This document shows positions 11,105 through 25,500 of a stretch of DNA of 64,000 bases, in pieces. The stretch is taken from contig NC_087065.1 of the NCBI RefSeq assembly GCF_963678635.1, positions 52,521,858-52,585,857 of the forward strand. Direction: 5' to 3'. Position 1 is the stretch's first letter. Each line of letters starts with the position of its first letter. The position numbers were made by a program, and so were the translations under genes. This DNA is from Symsagittifera roscoffensis (Eukaryota > Xenacoelomorpha > Acoela > Convolutidae). Below the pieces are notes generated by a model. The model ran no database searches. It was not told where the DNA came from and saw nothing but the letters and a program-made list of their open reading frames with translations.

Positions 11105-14100
11105 ATTGTACAAAACTGCTCGTATCAGGGCAAAACCCTGAATGTTCCGACTGCTTTGAAGGTTTATGGAGCAGCAGTAATAACATAAAAACATTATATG
11201 AAATAAAACAAAATGAAAATTTTTTTTTCTAAAATTTGAAATTTTTTATGAAAATCATCCCCCACACGCCATATAAAGTACAACAAGAGTGGTCGTATCA
11301 GTATGAAGCCGTGAATGTTCCGACTGCATTTTAAGGCTTATGGAGCAGTAATAACCTTCAAAAATTCAATGAAATAAAACAAAATGAAAAAAAAATTCTA
11401 AAATTTGAATTTTTTTTTGAAAATCATCACCCCACACGCCATTTAAAGTACAAAAGGATAGATTTCCATCCTTGTAACAAACCAATTATGGCCAAAAAGC
11501 TTCTTTTAACGAATTTGGAACAATTTCTAAGACGGATTAACTCTCCGCTTACGCGTTAATAGCACGAAATATATCGCGTTAATTGTCCCAAATTGGCCAA
11601 AATGGCAATCTTTAAACCCCCATAACTTTACGAAAAATGATCACAGGTAAATTATCTTTTCAAATTCGAGCTGAAGACAACAATACCTTTCGAATGACAT
11701 AATAAAATTCCGTCAAAAATAGCTAGTTAAAAAGTCGAAATTTGTCTGAAGAAAAAAAACCCACCCCGAGCACAAATATTCCATTATTTTCGTATCGAAG
11801 GTCGGAACAAAAAGATAGATTTCGTTCCGTGTAACAAATCAATTATGGCAAATAAGCTTTGTTCAACCAATTCGGAGCGATTTATAAGACGGATTAAATC
11901 TCCGCTTACTCGTTAATAGCGCGAATTACATCGCGCATTAATTGTCCCAAATTGGTCAAAATGGCCAAAACGGCAATTTTTAAACCCTCATAACTTTACG
12001 AAAAACAATCACAGGTAAAATATCTTTTCAAATTTAAGCTCAGGACAACAATACTATTTGATAAAAGAAAGTTCCGTCAAAAAAGGCTAGTTAAAAAGTC
12101 GAATTTTGTCTGAAGAAAAAAAAACCCATCCCGAGCACAAATATTCCGTTAGTTTCGTATCGAAAGTCGAAACAAAAAAACCCAATCCGAGCACAAATAT
12201 TCCGTTACTTTCGTATCGAAAGTCGGAACAACAAGACTGTTCGTATCACGGCAAAGTCTTGAATGTTATGACTACCTTTTAAAGTCTATCAACTAGAGAG
12301 TTAAAAAATGATAAGTTTTTTTTTTTAAATGAAAAATTTGAAAAAAAAGTTTCAGATTTTTTTTTAATTCATCACCCCACACGCCATATAAAGTAAGACA
12401 AGACTGCTCGTATCAGGGCGAAGCCCTGAATGTTCCGATTGCATTTTAAGGCTTATGGAGCAGTAATAACATTCAAAACTTCAATGAAATAAAACAAAAT
12501 GAAAAAAAATTTCTTAAATTTGAATTTTTTTTTTGAAAATCATCACCCCACACGCCATTTAAAGTACAAAGGGATAGATTTCCCTCCTTGTAACAAACCA
12601 TTTATGGCAAATAAGCTTCTTTTCACCAATTTGGAACAATTTTTAAGACGGATTAACTCTTCGCTTACGCGTTAATAGCGTGAAATATATCGCGTTAATT
12701 GTCCCAAATTGGCCAAAATGACAATCTTTAAACCCCCATAACTTTACGAAAAGGGATCACAGGTAAAATATCTTTTCAAGTTCGAGCTGAAGACAACACT
12801 ACCTTTCGAATGATATAATAAAATTAAGTAAAAAATTTCTAGTTAAAAAGTCGAAATTTGTCTGAAGAAAAAAAAACCCACCCCGAGCACAAATATTCCG
12901 TTATTTTCATATCGAAAGTCGGAACAAAAAGATAGATTTTGTTCCGTGTAACAAATCAATTATGGCAAAGAAGCTTCGTGCAACCAATTTGTAACAATTT
13001 ATAAGACGGATTAAATCTCCGCTTACGCGCTAATAGCGCGAATTATATCGCGCCTTAATTGTCCCAAATTGGTCAAAATGGCCAAATCGGCAATCTTTAA
13101 ACCCTCATTACTCTACGAAAAACAATCACAGGTGAAATATCTTTTCAAATTTAACCTCAAGTCAACAATAATATTTGATATAAAAAAAGTTCCGTCAAAA
13201 ATGGCTAGTTAAAAAGTCGAATTTTGCCTGAAGAAAAAAAACCCACCCCGAGCACAAATATTCCGTTAGTATCGTATCGAAATTCGGAACAAAAAAACCC
13301 ACCCCGAGCACAAAAATTCCGTCACTTTCATATCGAAATTTGGAACAACAAGACTGCTCGTATCGCGGCAAAGTCTTGAATGTTATGACTACCTTTTAAA
13401 GTCTATCAACTAGAGAGTTGAAAAATGATAAATTTTTTTTTTAAATGAAAAATTTGAAAAAAAAGTTTCAGATTTTTTTTTAATTCATCACCCCACACGC
13501 CATATAAAGTAAGACAAGACTGCTCGTATCAAGGTAAAGCCCTGAATGTTCCGACTGCATTTTAAGGCTTATGGAGCAGTAATAACATTCAAAAATTCAA
13601 TGAAATAAAACAAAATGAAAAAAAATTTCTTAAATTTGAATTTTTTTTTTGAAAATCATCACCCCACACGCCATTTAAAGTACAAAGGGATAGATTTCCC
13701 TCCTTGTAACAAACCATTTATGGCAAATAAGCTTCTTTTCACCAATTTGGAACAATTTTTAAGACGGATTAACTCTTCGCTTACGCGTTAATAGCGTGAA
13801 ATATATCGCGTTAATTGTCCCAAATTGGCCAAAATGACAATCTTTAAACCCCCATAACTTTACGAAAAGGGATCACAGGTAAAATATCTTTTCAAGTTCG
13901 AGCTGAAGACAACACTACCTTTCGAATGATATAATAAAGTTAAGTAAAAAATTTCTAGTTAAAAAGTCGAAATTTGTCTGAAGAAAAAAAAACCCACCCC
14001 GAGCACAAATATTCCGTTATTTTCATATCGAAAGTCGGAACAAAAAGATAGATTTTGTTCCGTGTAACAAATCAATTATGGCAAAGAAGCTTCGTGCAAC

Positions 14101-17100
14101 CAATTTGTAACAATTTATAAGACGGATTAAATCTCCGCTTACGCGCTAATAGCGCGAATTATATCGCGCCTTAATTGTCCCAAATTGGTCAAAATGGCCA
14201 AAACGGCAATCTTTAAACCCTCATTACTCTACGAAAAACAATCACAGGTGAAATATCTTTTCAAATTTAACCTCAAGTCAACAATAATATATTTGATATA
14301 AAAAAAGTTCCGTCAAAAATGGCTAGTTAAAAAGTCGAATTTTGCCTGAAGAAAAAAAACCCACCCCGAGCACAAATATTCCGTTAGTATCGTATCGAAA
14401 TTCGGAACAAAAAAACCCACCCCGAGCACAATAATTCCGTCAATTTCATATCGAAATTTGGAACAACAAGACTGCTCGTATCACGGCAAAGTTTTGAATG
14501 TTATGACTACCTTTTAAAGTCTATCAACTAGAGAGTTGAAAAATGATAAATTTTTTTTTTAAAAGAAAAATTTGAAAAAAAAACTTCAGATTTTTTTTAA
14601 AATTCATCACCCCACACGCCATATAAAGTACAACAAGACTTCTCATATCAAGGCGAAGCCTTGAATGCTCCGACTGCTTTTTAAGGCTTTTGGAGCAGTA
14701 ATAACATTCAAAAATTCAATGAAGTAAAACAAAATGAAAAAAAAAATTTCTAAAATTTGAAATTTTTTTTTGAAAATCATCCCCCACACGCCATTTAAAG
14801 TACAAAAGGACAATTTTCCCTCCTTGTAACAAATCAATTATGGCAAATAAGCTTCTTTTAACCAATTTGGAACGATTTCTAAGACGGATTAACTCTCCGC
14901 TTACGCGTTAAAAGCGCAAAATATATCGCGTTAATTGTCCCAAATTGGCAAAAATGGCAATATTTAAACCCCCATAACTTTACGAAAAGGGATCACAGGT
15001 GAAATATCTTTTCAAATTCGAGCTGAGGACAACAAAACCTTTCGAATGATATAACAAAATTCCGTCAAAAATGGCTAGTTAAAAAGTCGAAATTCGTCTG
15101 AAGAAAAAAAAAACCCACCTCGAGCACAAATATTCCGTTACTTGCGTTTCGAAATTCGGAACAAAAAGATAGATTTTGTTCCGTGTAACAAATCAATTAT
15201 GGCAAATAAGCTTCGTTCAACCAATTTGGAACAATTTTTAAGACGGATTAACTCTTCGCTTACGCGTTAATAGCGTGAAATATATCGCGTTAATTGTCCC
15301 AAATTGGCCAAAATGACAATCTTTAAACCCCCATAACTTTACGAAAAGGGATCACAGGTAAAATATCTTTTCAAGTTCGAGCTGAAGACAACACTACCTT
15401 TCGAATGATATAATAAAATTAAGTAAAAAATTTCTAGTTAAAAAGTCGAAATTTGTCTGAAGAAAAAAAAACCCACCCCGAGCACAAATATTCCGTTATT
15501 TTCATATCGAAAGTCGGAACAAAAAGATAGATTTTGTTCCGTGTAACAAATCAATTATGGCAAAGAAGCTTCGTGCAACCAATTTGTAACAATTTATAAG
15601 ACGGATTAAATCTCCGCTTACGCGCTAATAGCGCGAATTATATCGCGCCTTAATTGTCCCAAATTGGTCAAAATGGCCAAATCGGCAATCTTTAAACCCT
15701 CATTACTCTACGAAAAACAATCACAGGTGAAATATCTTTTCAAATTTAACCTCAAGTCAACAATAATATTTGATATAAAAAAAGTTCCGTCAAAAATGGC
15801 TAGTTAAAAAGTCGAATTTTGCCTGAAGAAAAAAAACCCACCCCGAGCACAAATATTCCGTTAGTATCGTATCGAAATTCGGAACAAAAAAACCCACCCC
15901 GAGCACAAAAATTCCGTCACTTTCATATCGAAATTTGGAACAACAAGACTGCTCGTATCACGGCGAAGTCTTGAATGTTATGACTACCTTTTAAAGTCTA
16001 TCAACTAGAGAATTGAAAAATGATAAATTTTTTTTTAATTGAAAAATTTGAAAAAAAATTTTCAGATTTTTTTTTAATTCATCACCCCACACGCCATATA
16101 AAGTAAGACAAGACTGCTCATATCAAGGTAAAGCCCTGAATGTTCCGACTGCATTTTAAGGCTTATGGAGCAGTAATAACATTCAAAAATTCAATGAAAT
16201 AAAACAAAATGAAAAAAAATTTCTTAAATTTGAATTTTTTTTTTGAAAATCATCACCCCACACGCCATTTAAAGTACAAAGGGATAGATTTTCCTCCTTG
16301 TAACAAACCATTTATGGCAAATAAGCTTCTTTTCACCAATTTGGAACAATTTTTAAGACGGATTAACTCTTCGCTTACGCATTAATAGCGTGAAATATAT
16401 CGCGTTAATTGTCCCAAATTGGCCAAAATGACAATCTTTAAACCCCCATAACTTTACGAAAAGGGATCACAGGTAAAATATCTTTTCAAGTTCGAGCTGA
16501 AGACAACACTACCTTTCGAATGATATAATAAAATTAAGTAAAAAATTTCTAGTTAAAAAGTCGAAATTTGTCTGAAGAAAAAAAAACCCACCCCGAGCAC
16601 AAATATTCCGTTATTTTCATATCGAAAGTCGGAACAAAAAGATAGATTTTGTTCCGTGTAACAAATCAATTATGGCAAAGAAGCTTCGTGCAACCAATTT
16701 GTAACAAATTATAAGACGGATTAAATCTCCGCTTACGCGCTAATAGCGCGAATTATATCGCGCCTTAATTGTCCCAAATTGGTCAAAATGGCCAAAACGG
16801 CAATCTTTAAACCCTCATTACTCTACGAAAAACAATCACAGGTGAAATATCTTTTCAAATTTAACCTCAAGTCAACAATAATATTTGATATAAAAAAAGT
16901 TCCGTCAAAAATGGCTAGTTAAAAAGTCGAATTTTGCCTGAAGAAAAAAACCCACCCCGAGCACAAATATTCCGTTAGTATCGTATCGAAATTCGGAACA
17001 AAAAAACCCACCCCGAGCACAATAATTCCGTCACTTTCATATCGAAATTTGGAACAACAAGACTGCTCGTATCACGGCAAAGTCTTGAATGTTATGACTA

Positions 17101-20100
17101 CCTTTTAAAGTCTATCAACTAGAGAGTTGAAAAATGATAAATTTTTTTTTTTAAAGAAAAATTTGAAAAAAAAACTTCAGATTTTTTTTAAAATTCATCA
17201 CCCCACACGCCATATAAAGTACAACAAGACTTCTCATATCAAGGCGAAGCCTTGAATGCTCCGACTGCTTTTTAAGGCTTTTGGAGCAGTAATAACATTC
17301 AAAAATTCAATGAAGTAAAACAAAATGAAAAAAAAAATTTCTAAAATTTGAAACTTTTTTTTGAAAATCATCCCCCACACGCCATTTAAAGTACAAAAGG
17401 ACAATTTTCCCTCCTTGTAACAAATCAATTATGGCAAATAAGCTTCTTTTAACCAATTTGGAACGATTTCTAAGACGGATTAACTCTCCGCTTACGCGTT
17501 AAAAGCGCAAAATATATCGCGTTAATTGTCCCAAATTGGCAAAAATGGCAATATTTAAACCCCCATAACTTTACGAAAAGGGATCACAGGTGAAATATCT
17601 TTTCAAATTCGAGCTGAGGACAACAAAACCTTTCGAATGATATAACAAAATTCCGTCAAAAATGGCTAGTTAAAAAGTCGAAATTCGTCTGAAGAAAAAA
17701 AAAACCCACCTCGAGCACAAATATTCCGTTACTTGCGTTTCGAAATTCGGAACAAAAAGATAGATTTTGTTCCGTGTAACAAATCAATTATGGCAAATAA
17801 GCTTCGTTCAACCAATTTGGAACAATTTTTAAGACGGATTAACTCTTCGCTTACGCGTTAATAGCGTGAAATATATCGCGTTAATTGTCCCAAATTGGCC
17901 AAAATGACAATCTTTAAACCCCCATAACTTTACGAAAAGGGATCACAGGTAAAATATCTTTTCAAGTTCGAGCTGAAGACAACACTACCTTTCGAATGAT
18001 ATAATAAAATTAAGTAAAAAATTTCTAGTTAAAAAGTCGAAATTTGTCTGAAGAAAAAAAAACCCACCCCGAGCACAAATATTCCGTTATTTTCATATCG
18101 AAAGTCGGAACAAAAAGATAGATTTTGTTCCGTGTAACAAATCAATTATGGCAAAGAAGCTTCGTGCAACCAATTTGTAACAATTTATAAGACGGATTAA
18201 ATCTCCGCTTACGCGCTAATAGCGCGAATTATATCGCGCCTTAATTGTCCCAAATTGGTCAAAATGGCCAAATCGGCAATCTTTAAACCCTCATTACTCT
18301 ACGAAAAACAATCACAGGTGAAATATCTTTTCAAATTTAACCTCAAGTCAACAATAATATTTGATATAAAAAAAGTTCCGTCAAAAATGGCTAGTTAAAA
18401 AGTCGAATTTTGCCTGAAGAAAAAAAACCCACCCCGAGCACAAATATTCCGTTAGTATCGTATCGAAATTCGGAACAAAAAAACCCACCCCGAGCACAAA
18501 AATTCCGTCACTTTCATATCGAAATTTGGAACAACAAGACTGCTCGTATCACGGCAAAGTCTTGAATGTTATGACTACCTTTTAAAGTCTATCAACTAGA
18601 GAATTGAAAAATGATAAATTTTTTTTTAATTGAAAAATTTGAAAAAAAATTTTCAGATTTTTTTTTAATTCATCACCCCACACGCCATATAAAGTAAGAC
18701 AAGACTGCTCGTATCAAGGTAAAGCCCTGAATGTTCCGACTGCATTTTAAGGCTTATGGAGCAGTAATAACATTCAAAAATTCAATGAAATAAAACAAAA
18801 TGAAAAAAAAATTTCTTAAATTTGAATTTTTTTTTTGAAAATTATCACCCCAAACGCCATTTAAAGTACAAAGGGATAGATTTTCCTCCTTGTAACAAAC
18901 CATTTATGGCAAATAAGCTTCTTTTCACCAATTTGGAACAATTTTTAAGACGGATTAACTCTTCGCTTACGCATTAATAGCGTGAAATATATCGCGTTAA
19001 TTGTCCCAAATTGGCCAAAATGACAATCTTTAAACCCCCATAACTTTACGAAAAGGGATCACAGGTAAAATATCTTTTCAAGTTCGAGCTGAAGACAACA
19101 CTACCTTTCGAATGATATAATAAAATTAAGTAAAAAATTTCTAGTTAAAAAGTCGAAATTTGTCTGAAGAAAAAAAAACCCACCCCGAGCACAAATATTC
19201 CGTTATTTTCATATCGAAAGTCGGAACAAAAAGATAGATTTTGTTCCGTGTAACAAATCAATTATGGCAAAGAAGCTTCGTGCAACCAATTTGTAACAAT
19301 TTATAAGACGGATTAAATCTCCGCTTACGCGCTAATAGCGCGAATTATATCGCGCCTTAATTGTCCCAAATTGGTCAAAATGGCCAAATCGGCAATCTTT
19401 AAACCCTCATTACTCTACGAAAAACAATCACAGGTGAAATATCTTTTCAAATTTAACCTCAAGTCAACAATAATATTTGATATAAAAAAAGTTCCGTCAA
19501 AAATGGCTAGTTAAAAAGTCGAATTTTGCCTGAAGAAAAAAAAACCCACCCCGAGCACAAATATTCCGTTAGTATCGTATCGAAATTCGGAACAAAAAAA
19601 CCCACCCCGAGCACAAAAATTCCGTCACTTTCATATCGAAATTTGGAACAACAAGACTGCTCGTATCACGGCAAAGTCTTGAATGTTATGACTACCTTTT
19701 AAAGTCTATCAACTAGAGAATTGAAAAATGATAAATTTTTTTTTAAATGAAAAATTTGAAAAAAAAGTTTCAGATTTTTTTTTAATTCATCACCCCACAC
19801 GCCATATAAAGTAAGACAAGACTGCTCGTATCAAGGTAAAGCCTTGAATGTTCCGACTGCATTTTAAGGCTTATGGAGCAGTAATAACATTCAAAAATTC
19901 AATGAAATAAAACAAAATGAAAAAAAATTTCTTAAATTTGAATTTTTTTTTTGAAAATCATCACCCCACACGCCATTTAAAGTACAAAGGGATAGATTTT
20001 CCTCCTTGTAACAAACCATTTATGGCAAATAAGCTTCTTTTCACCAATTTGGAACAATTTTTAAGACGGATTAACTCTTCGCTTACGCGTTAATAGCGTG

Positions 20101-22567
20101 AAATATATCGCGTTAATTGTCCCAAATTGGCCAAAATGACAATCTTTAAACCCCCATAACTTTACGAAAAGGGATCACAGGTAAAATATCTTTTCAAGTT
20201 CGAGCTGAAGACAACACTACCTTTCGAATGATATAATAAAATTAAGTAAAAAATTTCTAGTTAAAAAGTCGAAATTTGTCTGAAGAAAAAAAAACCCACC
20301 CCGAGCACAAATATTCCGTTATTTTCATATCGAAAGTCGGAACAAAAAGATAGATTTTGTTCCGTGTAACAAATCAATTATGGCAAAGAAGCTTCGTGCA
20401 ACCAATTTGTAACAATTTATAAGACGGATTAAATCTCCGCTTACGCGCTAATAGCGCGAATTATATCGCGCCTTAATTGTCCCAAATTGGTCAAAATGGC
20501 CAAAACGGCAATCTTTAAACCCTCATTACTCTACGAAAAACAATCACAGGTGAAATATCTTTTCAAATTTAACCTCAAGTTAACAATAATATTTGATATA
20601 AAAAAAGTTCCGTCAAAAATGGCTAGTTAAAAAGTCGAATTTTGCCTGAAGAAAAAAAACCCACCCCGAGCACAAATATTCCGTTAGTATCGTTTCGAAG
20701 TTCGGAACAAAAAAACCCACCCCGAGCACAAAAATTCCGTCACTTTCATATCGAAATTTGGAACAACAAGACTGCTCGTATCACGGCAAAGTCTTGAATG
20801 TTATGACTACCTTTTAAAGTCTATCAACTAGAGAGTTGAAAAATGATAAATTTTTTTTTTAAATGAAAAATTTGAAAAAAAAACTTCAGATTTTTTTTTA
20901 AATTCATCACCCCACACGCCATATAAAGTACAACAAGACTTCTCATATCAAAGCGAAGCCTTGAATGCTCCGACTGCTTTTTAAGGCTTTTGGAGCAGTA
21001 ATAACATTCAAAAATTCAATGAAGTAAAACAAAATGAAAAAAAAAATTTCTAAAATTTGAAACTTTTTTTTGAAAATCATCCCCCACACGCCATTTAAAG
21101 TACAAAAGGACAATTTTCCCTCCTTGTAACAAATCAATTATGGCAAATAAGCTTCTTTTAACCAATTTGGAACAATTTCTAAGACGGATTAACTCTCCGC
21201 TTACGCGTTAATAGCGCAAAATATATCGCGTTAATTGTCCCAAATTGGCAAAAATGGCAATATTTAAACCCCCATAACTTTACGAAAAGGGATCACAGGT
21301 GAAATATCTTTTCAAATTCGAGCTGAGGACAACAAAACCTTTCGATTGATATAACAAAATTCCGTCAAAAATGGCTAGTTAAAAAGTCGAAATTCGTCTG
21401 AAGAAAAAAAAAACCCACCTCGAGCACAAATATTCCGTTACTTGCGTTTCGAAATTCGGAACAAAAAGATAGATTTTGTTCCGTGTAACAAATCAATTAT
21501 GGCAAATAAGCTTCGTTCAACCAATTTGTAACAATTTATAAGACGAAATAAATCTCCGCTTACGCGTTATTAGCGCGAATTATATCGCGCGTTAATTGTC
21601 CCAAATTGGTCAAAATGGCCAAAACGGCAATCTTTAAACCCTCATAACTTTACGAAAAACAATCACAGGTAAAATATCTTTTCAAATTTAAGCTCAGGAC
21701 AACAATACTATTTGATAAAAGAAAGTTCCGTCAAAAATGGCTAGTTAAAAAGTCGAATTTTGTCTGAAGAAAAAAAAACCCACCCCGAGCACAAATATTC
21801 CGTTAGTTTTGTATCGAAAGTCGGAACAAAAAAACCCACCCCGAGCACAAATATTCCGTTACTTTCGTATCGAAAGTCGGAACAACAAGACTGCTCGTAT
21901 CACGGCAAAGTCTTGAATGTTATGACTACCTTTTAAAGTCTATCAACTAGAGAGTTAAAAAATGATAAGTTTTTTTTTTAAATGAAAAATTTGAAAAAAA
22001 AACTTCCGATTTTTTTTTAAATTCATCACCCCACACGCCATAAAAAGTACAACAAGACTGCTCGTATCAGGGCGAAGCCCTGAATGTTCCGATTGCATTT
22101 TAAGGCTTATGGAGCAGTAATAACATTCAAAAATTCAACAAAATGAAAAAAAAAAATTCTAAAATTTGATTTTTTTTTGAAAATCATCCCCCCACACGCC
22201 ATTTAAAGAACAAAAGGATAGATTTCCCTCCTTGTAACAAACCAATTATGGCAAATAAGCTTCTTTTAACTAATTTGGAACGATTTCTAAGACGGATTAA
22301 CTCTCCGCTTACGTGTTAATAGCGCGAAAAATATCGCGTTAATTGTCACAAATTGGCCAGAATGGCAATCTTTAAAACCCCATAACTTTACGAAAAATGA
22401 TCACAGGTAAATTATCTTTTCAAATTTAAGCTCAGGACAACAATACTATTTGATATAAAAAAGTTCCGTCAAAAATGGCTAGTTAAAAAGTCGAATTTTG
22501 TCTGAAGAAAAAAAACCCACCCCGAGCACAAATGTTCCGTTACTTTCGTATCGAAAGTCGGAACAAT
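11105..22567 (-). repeat. Satellite array derived from tandem HINE copies, with higher-order structure
   Basis: The whole stretch is HINE sequence in minus orientation. The landmark TCTATCAACTAGAG occurs at 12285, 13402, 14520, 15997, 17111, 18588, 19705, 20820 and 21939. The spacings are 1117, 1118, 1477, 1114, 1477, 1117, 1115 and 1119, so a short unit of about 1115 bp alternates with a long unit of 1477 bp that carries an extra 360-bp HINE segment. Each short unit combines one full HINE, one HINE lacking its 3' third, and a 165-bp HINE 3' stub. Neighbouring units look nearly identical, indicating recent spread or homogenisation. The edge units (11.1-12.2 and 21.5-22.5 kb) are more diverged, as expected for a satellite. 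Confidence 0.88.
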
Positions 22568-23130
22568 TAGGTGTTTATTTACGACTAGTGTTTCTGCTTT
22601 TACTGTGGCTGTTTTATCGTTTTGTCAATCGCTGTTTTTCTATGATAGTTGTTAATTGGTTAAAGTAGATTTCAATTTGGCTAAATCTACCATTTCTTGA
22701 TCCACCTTAAATCATTTGGTCGCGCCGGACTGCTAATTCAATCCTGATAATCTTTAATTGGACAACAACCGGACTATCCTTCGACAGGCCTGTTAAGGCC
22801 TAAAGCCTACTGATAGCTCCTCTGTGCTTCGCAGGAACCACAATGAATTGTGTTAATTTGAGTCATATCGATGTCTTTATTTTAAGCGCAAATAGTTCAG
22901 CTATCAATATAAATATGTATTTTCAAAATCTATCCTTTCCAATTTCTGGTTGGCGTCAGTTAATGCACTGTGGTGAGTATGAGCATTGAGATTTATATTT
23001 GGTTGTTTTATGGTTGCTTTGAGGGGAAAGCTGCTTATTGCACTTAGAATAATATTGCTGTGACGTCGCACCAACCAATTGACCTGAAGTGGATCGATCA
23101 GTAGCGAGGCGTGAAATCATATCGCCTGTA
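22568..23130. repeat. Family B copy on the right flank of the array
   Basis: Shares TTTACGACTAGTGTT with the left flank of the HINE at 8917, then the family B core (ATCATATCGATGTCTTTA near 22862) and its 3' part near 23070. The same family on both flanks suggests the array grew inside a family B region. Confidence 0.5.
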
Positions 23131-24984
23131 TTTGCAAAAGAAGCCATAAAAAGACCGGCGAGCTTCAGTATTTCTACAAGTGCCAGAAAAAAGTTCCCAG
23201 GCAAGACCAATTATCGGTTCTGTGTTGTTTGATGCAGGAAGAAAGCTCAATTATGGCCATATGATGTCGATTTGCTGGATTTGATGGAAAAACTTATCCT
23301 CTAAATTGCCCTCATAAACAGAACCATCAATATATATATATATATATTTGCCTTTTTTCTTATCATTCAAGACCTTTCCTTTCTTTTTTCTGTCTTTTTC
23401 TATATATTTGTTGGTTGGTTTAAAATAGGGATATCTCTTATTTGTTGAGCCAGGATGAAGTAAATAAATAAGACTGTTGCAAATTTCTGTCGACTATTTG
23501 GGTAAGTTGAATGGGCTATTCGCGTCATTTCAATCGTAGAGTTCTGCGGATTTGCTTTCACATATTTTCAAGGAATTGCTAATCATCAACTCCTTTCCTC
23601 AAAAGTATCAGTTGTAGTTCTTCAAAGGGGTGCGCTAGACAATAGGTAATTTACTCTTTATTCTATAAAGTCTTTCATCTATCAAAAAATAGTAAAGAAA
23701 CACCTTAAATTGACAATCAGGTCTATCTTGCAATCAGTCAGTTTTCTCGGGGAGAATCGTCTAATCACCATATACAACCTCCTCCTACATACTCTAGATA
23801 ATTTGAGGAGAAAAAATTGCTTATTTTTATAAATTTTATTTATGTTATCTAATACTTAATGATCCAATTTCATTTCTTTGTGGTGTTCTTAGAGTTTTTG
23901 CGTCATTTTTCAAACGCTGCTTGGAAAAAATCTCAGAAATTTAAAGTCAAAATATGTTTTTAGAAAACTTCTTGCGTAGATTTGAAAGCCGAGAAAAAAG
24001 CATTTAAGTGAGCGCCACTTCAACTCTGCTTTCTAAGATCACTTAATTCTAAAACCCCATTATCGGGACAAACTCAAGCGTTGCTTTAATGGCCGGAGGC
24101 GGCAATACAATGAACTCATTGTTGCTGCGATCTTAAATAAGTGAAAGTGCGCTTCAGCTACGACTTTTTTTGCGCCAAAGCAGATGCGTAAATTACTTTT
24201 ATCTGGAGTCTAATGGTTTTTATAAAAAGCCTTTTCAATCGAGATTTGAACGCTAAAAAAATGAAAGCTTCCAAGTGTCGAGAAAAACCGGGTTCAAAAT
24301 CCCATTTCTTTTAGTTTTGTTAGACCAGACTTATTGGCGATTAAAAACTTACCCAGAAAAGCTTCATTTTCATTTATTTTGCAAATTTAAATATTAACTT
24401 AAGCTTTCCTATTCAAAGCTTATCTTTGTTTAAGCTATCGTTAACACTTTTAGCTACTCTTTAACCAGTCAGTCGAAGCTGATGAACAAAATTGGAGTTT
24501 ACCCCATTTGCCAAGTTTTTGAAAACATAAATCGACTGCATTTAAAGGAGAATCTGCACAAAGTTTTCTCAAAAAAACCACGAAGTTTCATAAATGAAAA
24601 TACATATAATTACAATTTTTTAGTTAATCAATATTTATGGCTTAAATTTCTCTCCATTTCATGCATAAAATGACAAGTTTTTATTTATCTAGTAACAAAT
24701 TACCTGAAACAATTAAGTTGCCACATTTCATTTTATAATGATTTGAAAGAAAACTCGTACAAAGCAGGCATTATTTTTCTCAAATTGACAAACCAAGCAT
24801 GTTCCGTCACATTTTTCAAAATCTGGAACAAAAAGTCAAGTTGGCTTGGATATTCAATCATCATATTAATGATTATTTTTGTTCATTTTTTATCTAAAAC
24901 TATTGAGGAGTTTTTGTTTGACTTCAACTGGATAACACTATTAAGCTAAAAATTCAAAATGATTTTTAAAAATTTTTGTTTCCT
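23131..24984. other. No gene recognised; short (TA)n at 23331-23346
   Basis: AT-rich sequence. The longest open frames are short and of low complexity. A small TA microsatellite is the only distinct feature. Confidence 0.45.
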
Positions 24985-24985
24985 T

Positions 24986-25380
24986 GTTCCGACTTGTTAA
25001 AATATAATTAAATTTCTCGTCTCAGCGCGGTTTTTTGTTCTTTAGACATTTTTCGACTTTTTAACTAGACATTTTGAATGGAATTTTTAACACAAGCCGA
25101 AAGAGTTTGACTTCCTGCGCTCTAATTTAAAATATATATCACTTTTGGTTTTGTAAAATGGCAGGGTTTGGGATGGCAAAATAGGAGAATTCGGATCGAT
25201 TAGTGCCCGAAATAAATGGTACTGCTAGCGCGTAAGCAGCTATCTGTTTTTAATTTCAAATTTTTAAATCGATGAAATTAAAAAAAAAATTTCATCGGTT
25301 TTTGAATCAAACTTTTTATGGAAGGTAAAGGGCACCTTGTTTTCAGTTACTTGTTTTCAGTTACTTGCAAAGGTCACGCA
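24986..25380 (+). mobile_element. Diverged HINE relic
   Basis: Begins GTTCCGACTTGTT, followed by HINE landmarks: TCGACTTTTTAACTAG, a TTT-GA-GGAATTTTT block and a chain of TTTG-rich spacers. The 3' hairpin is not recognisable. Confidence 0.5.
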
Positions 25381-25500
25381 GTTGGAGCAGGATAAATATT
25401 TAAAATTTTTGTTCAGATATTTTCAATAAGTTGAGTTGGGAATTTATTTTACTGGTTGATTTTTCAGTAAGGCCGTAAACTTTAACGTTTTTAGAATCTG

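Noticed and set aside
14643-21137. Three identical 64-codon minus-strand frames at 14643, 17234 and 20943
   Set aside because: They lie in equivalent places in the satellite and are identical only because the units are. They are Phe/Ile-rich, run across poly-A tracts, and are absent from other HINE copies.
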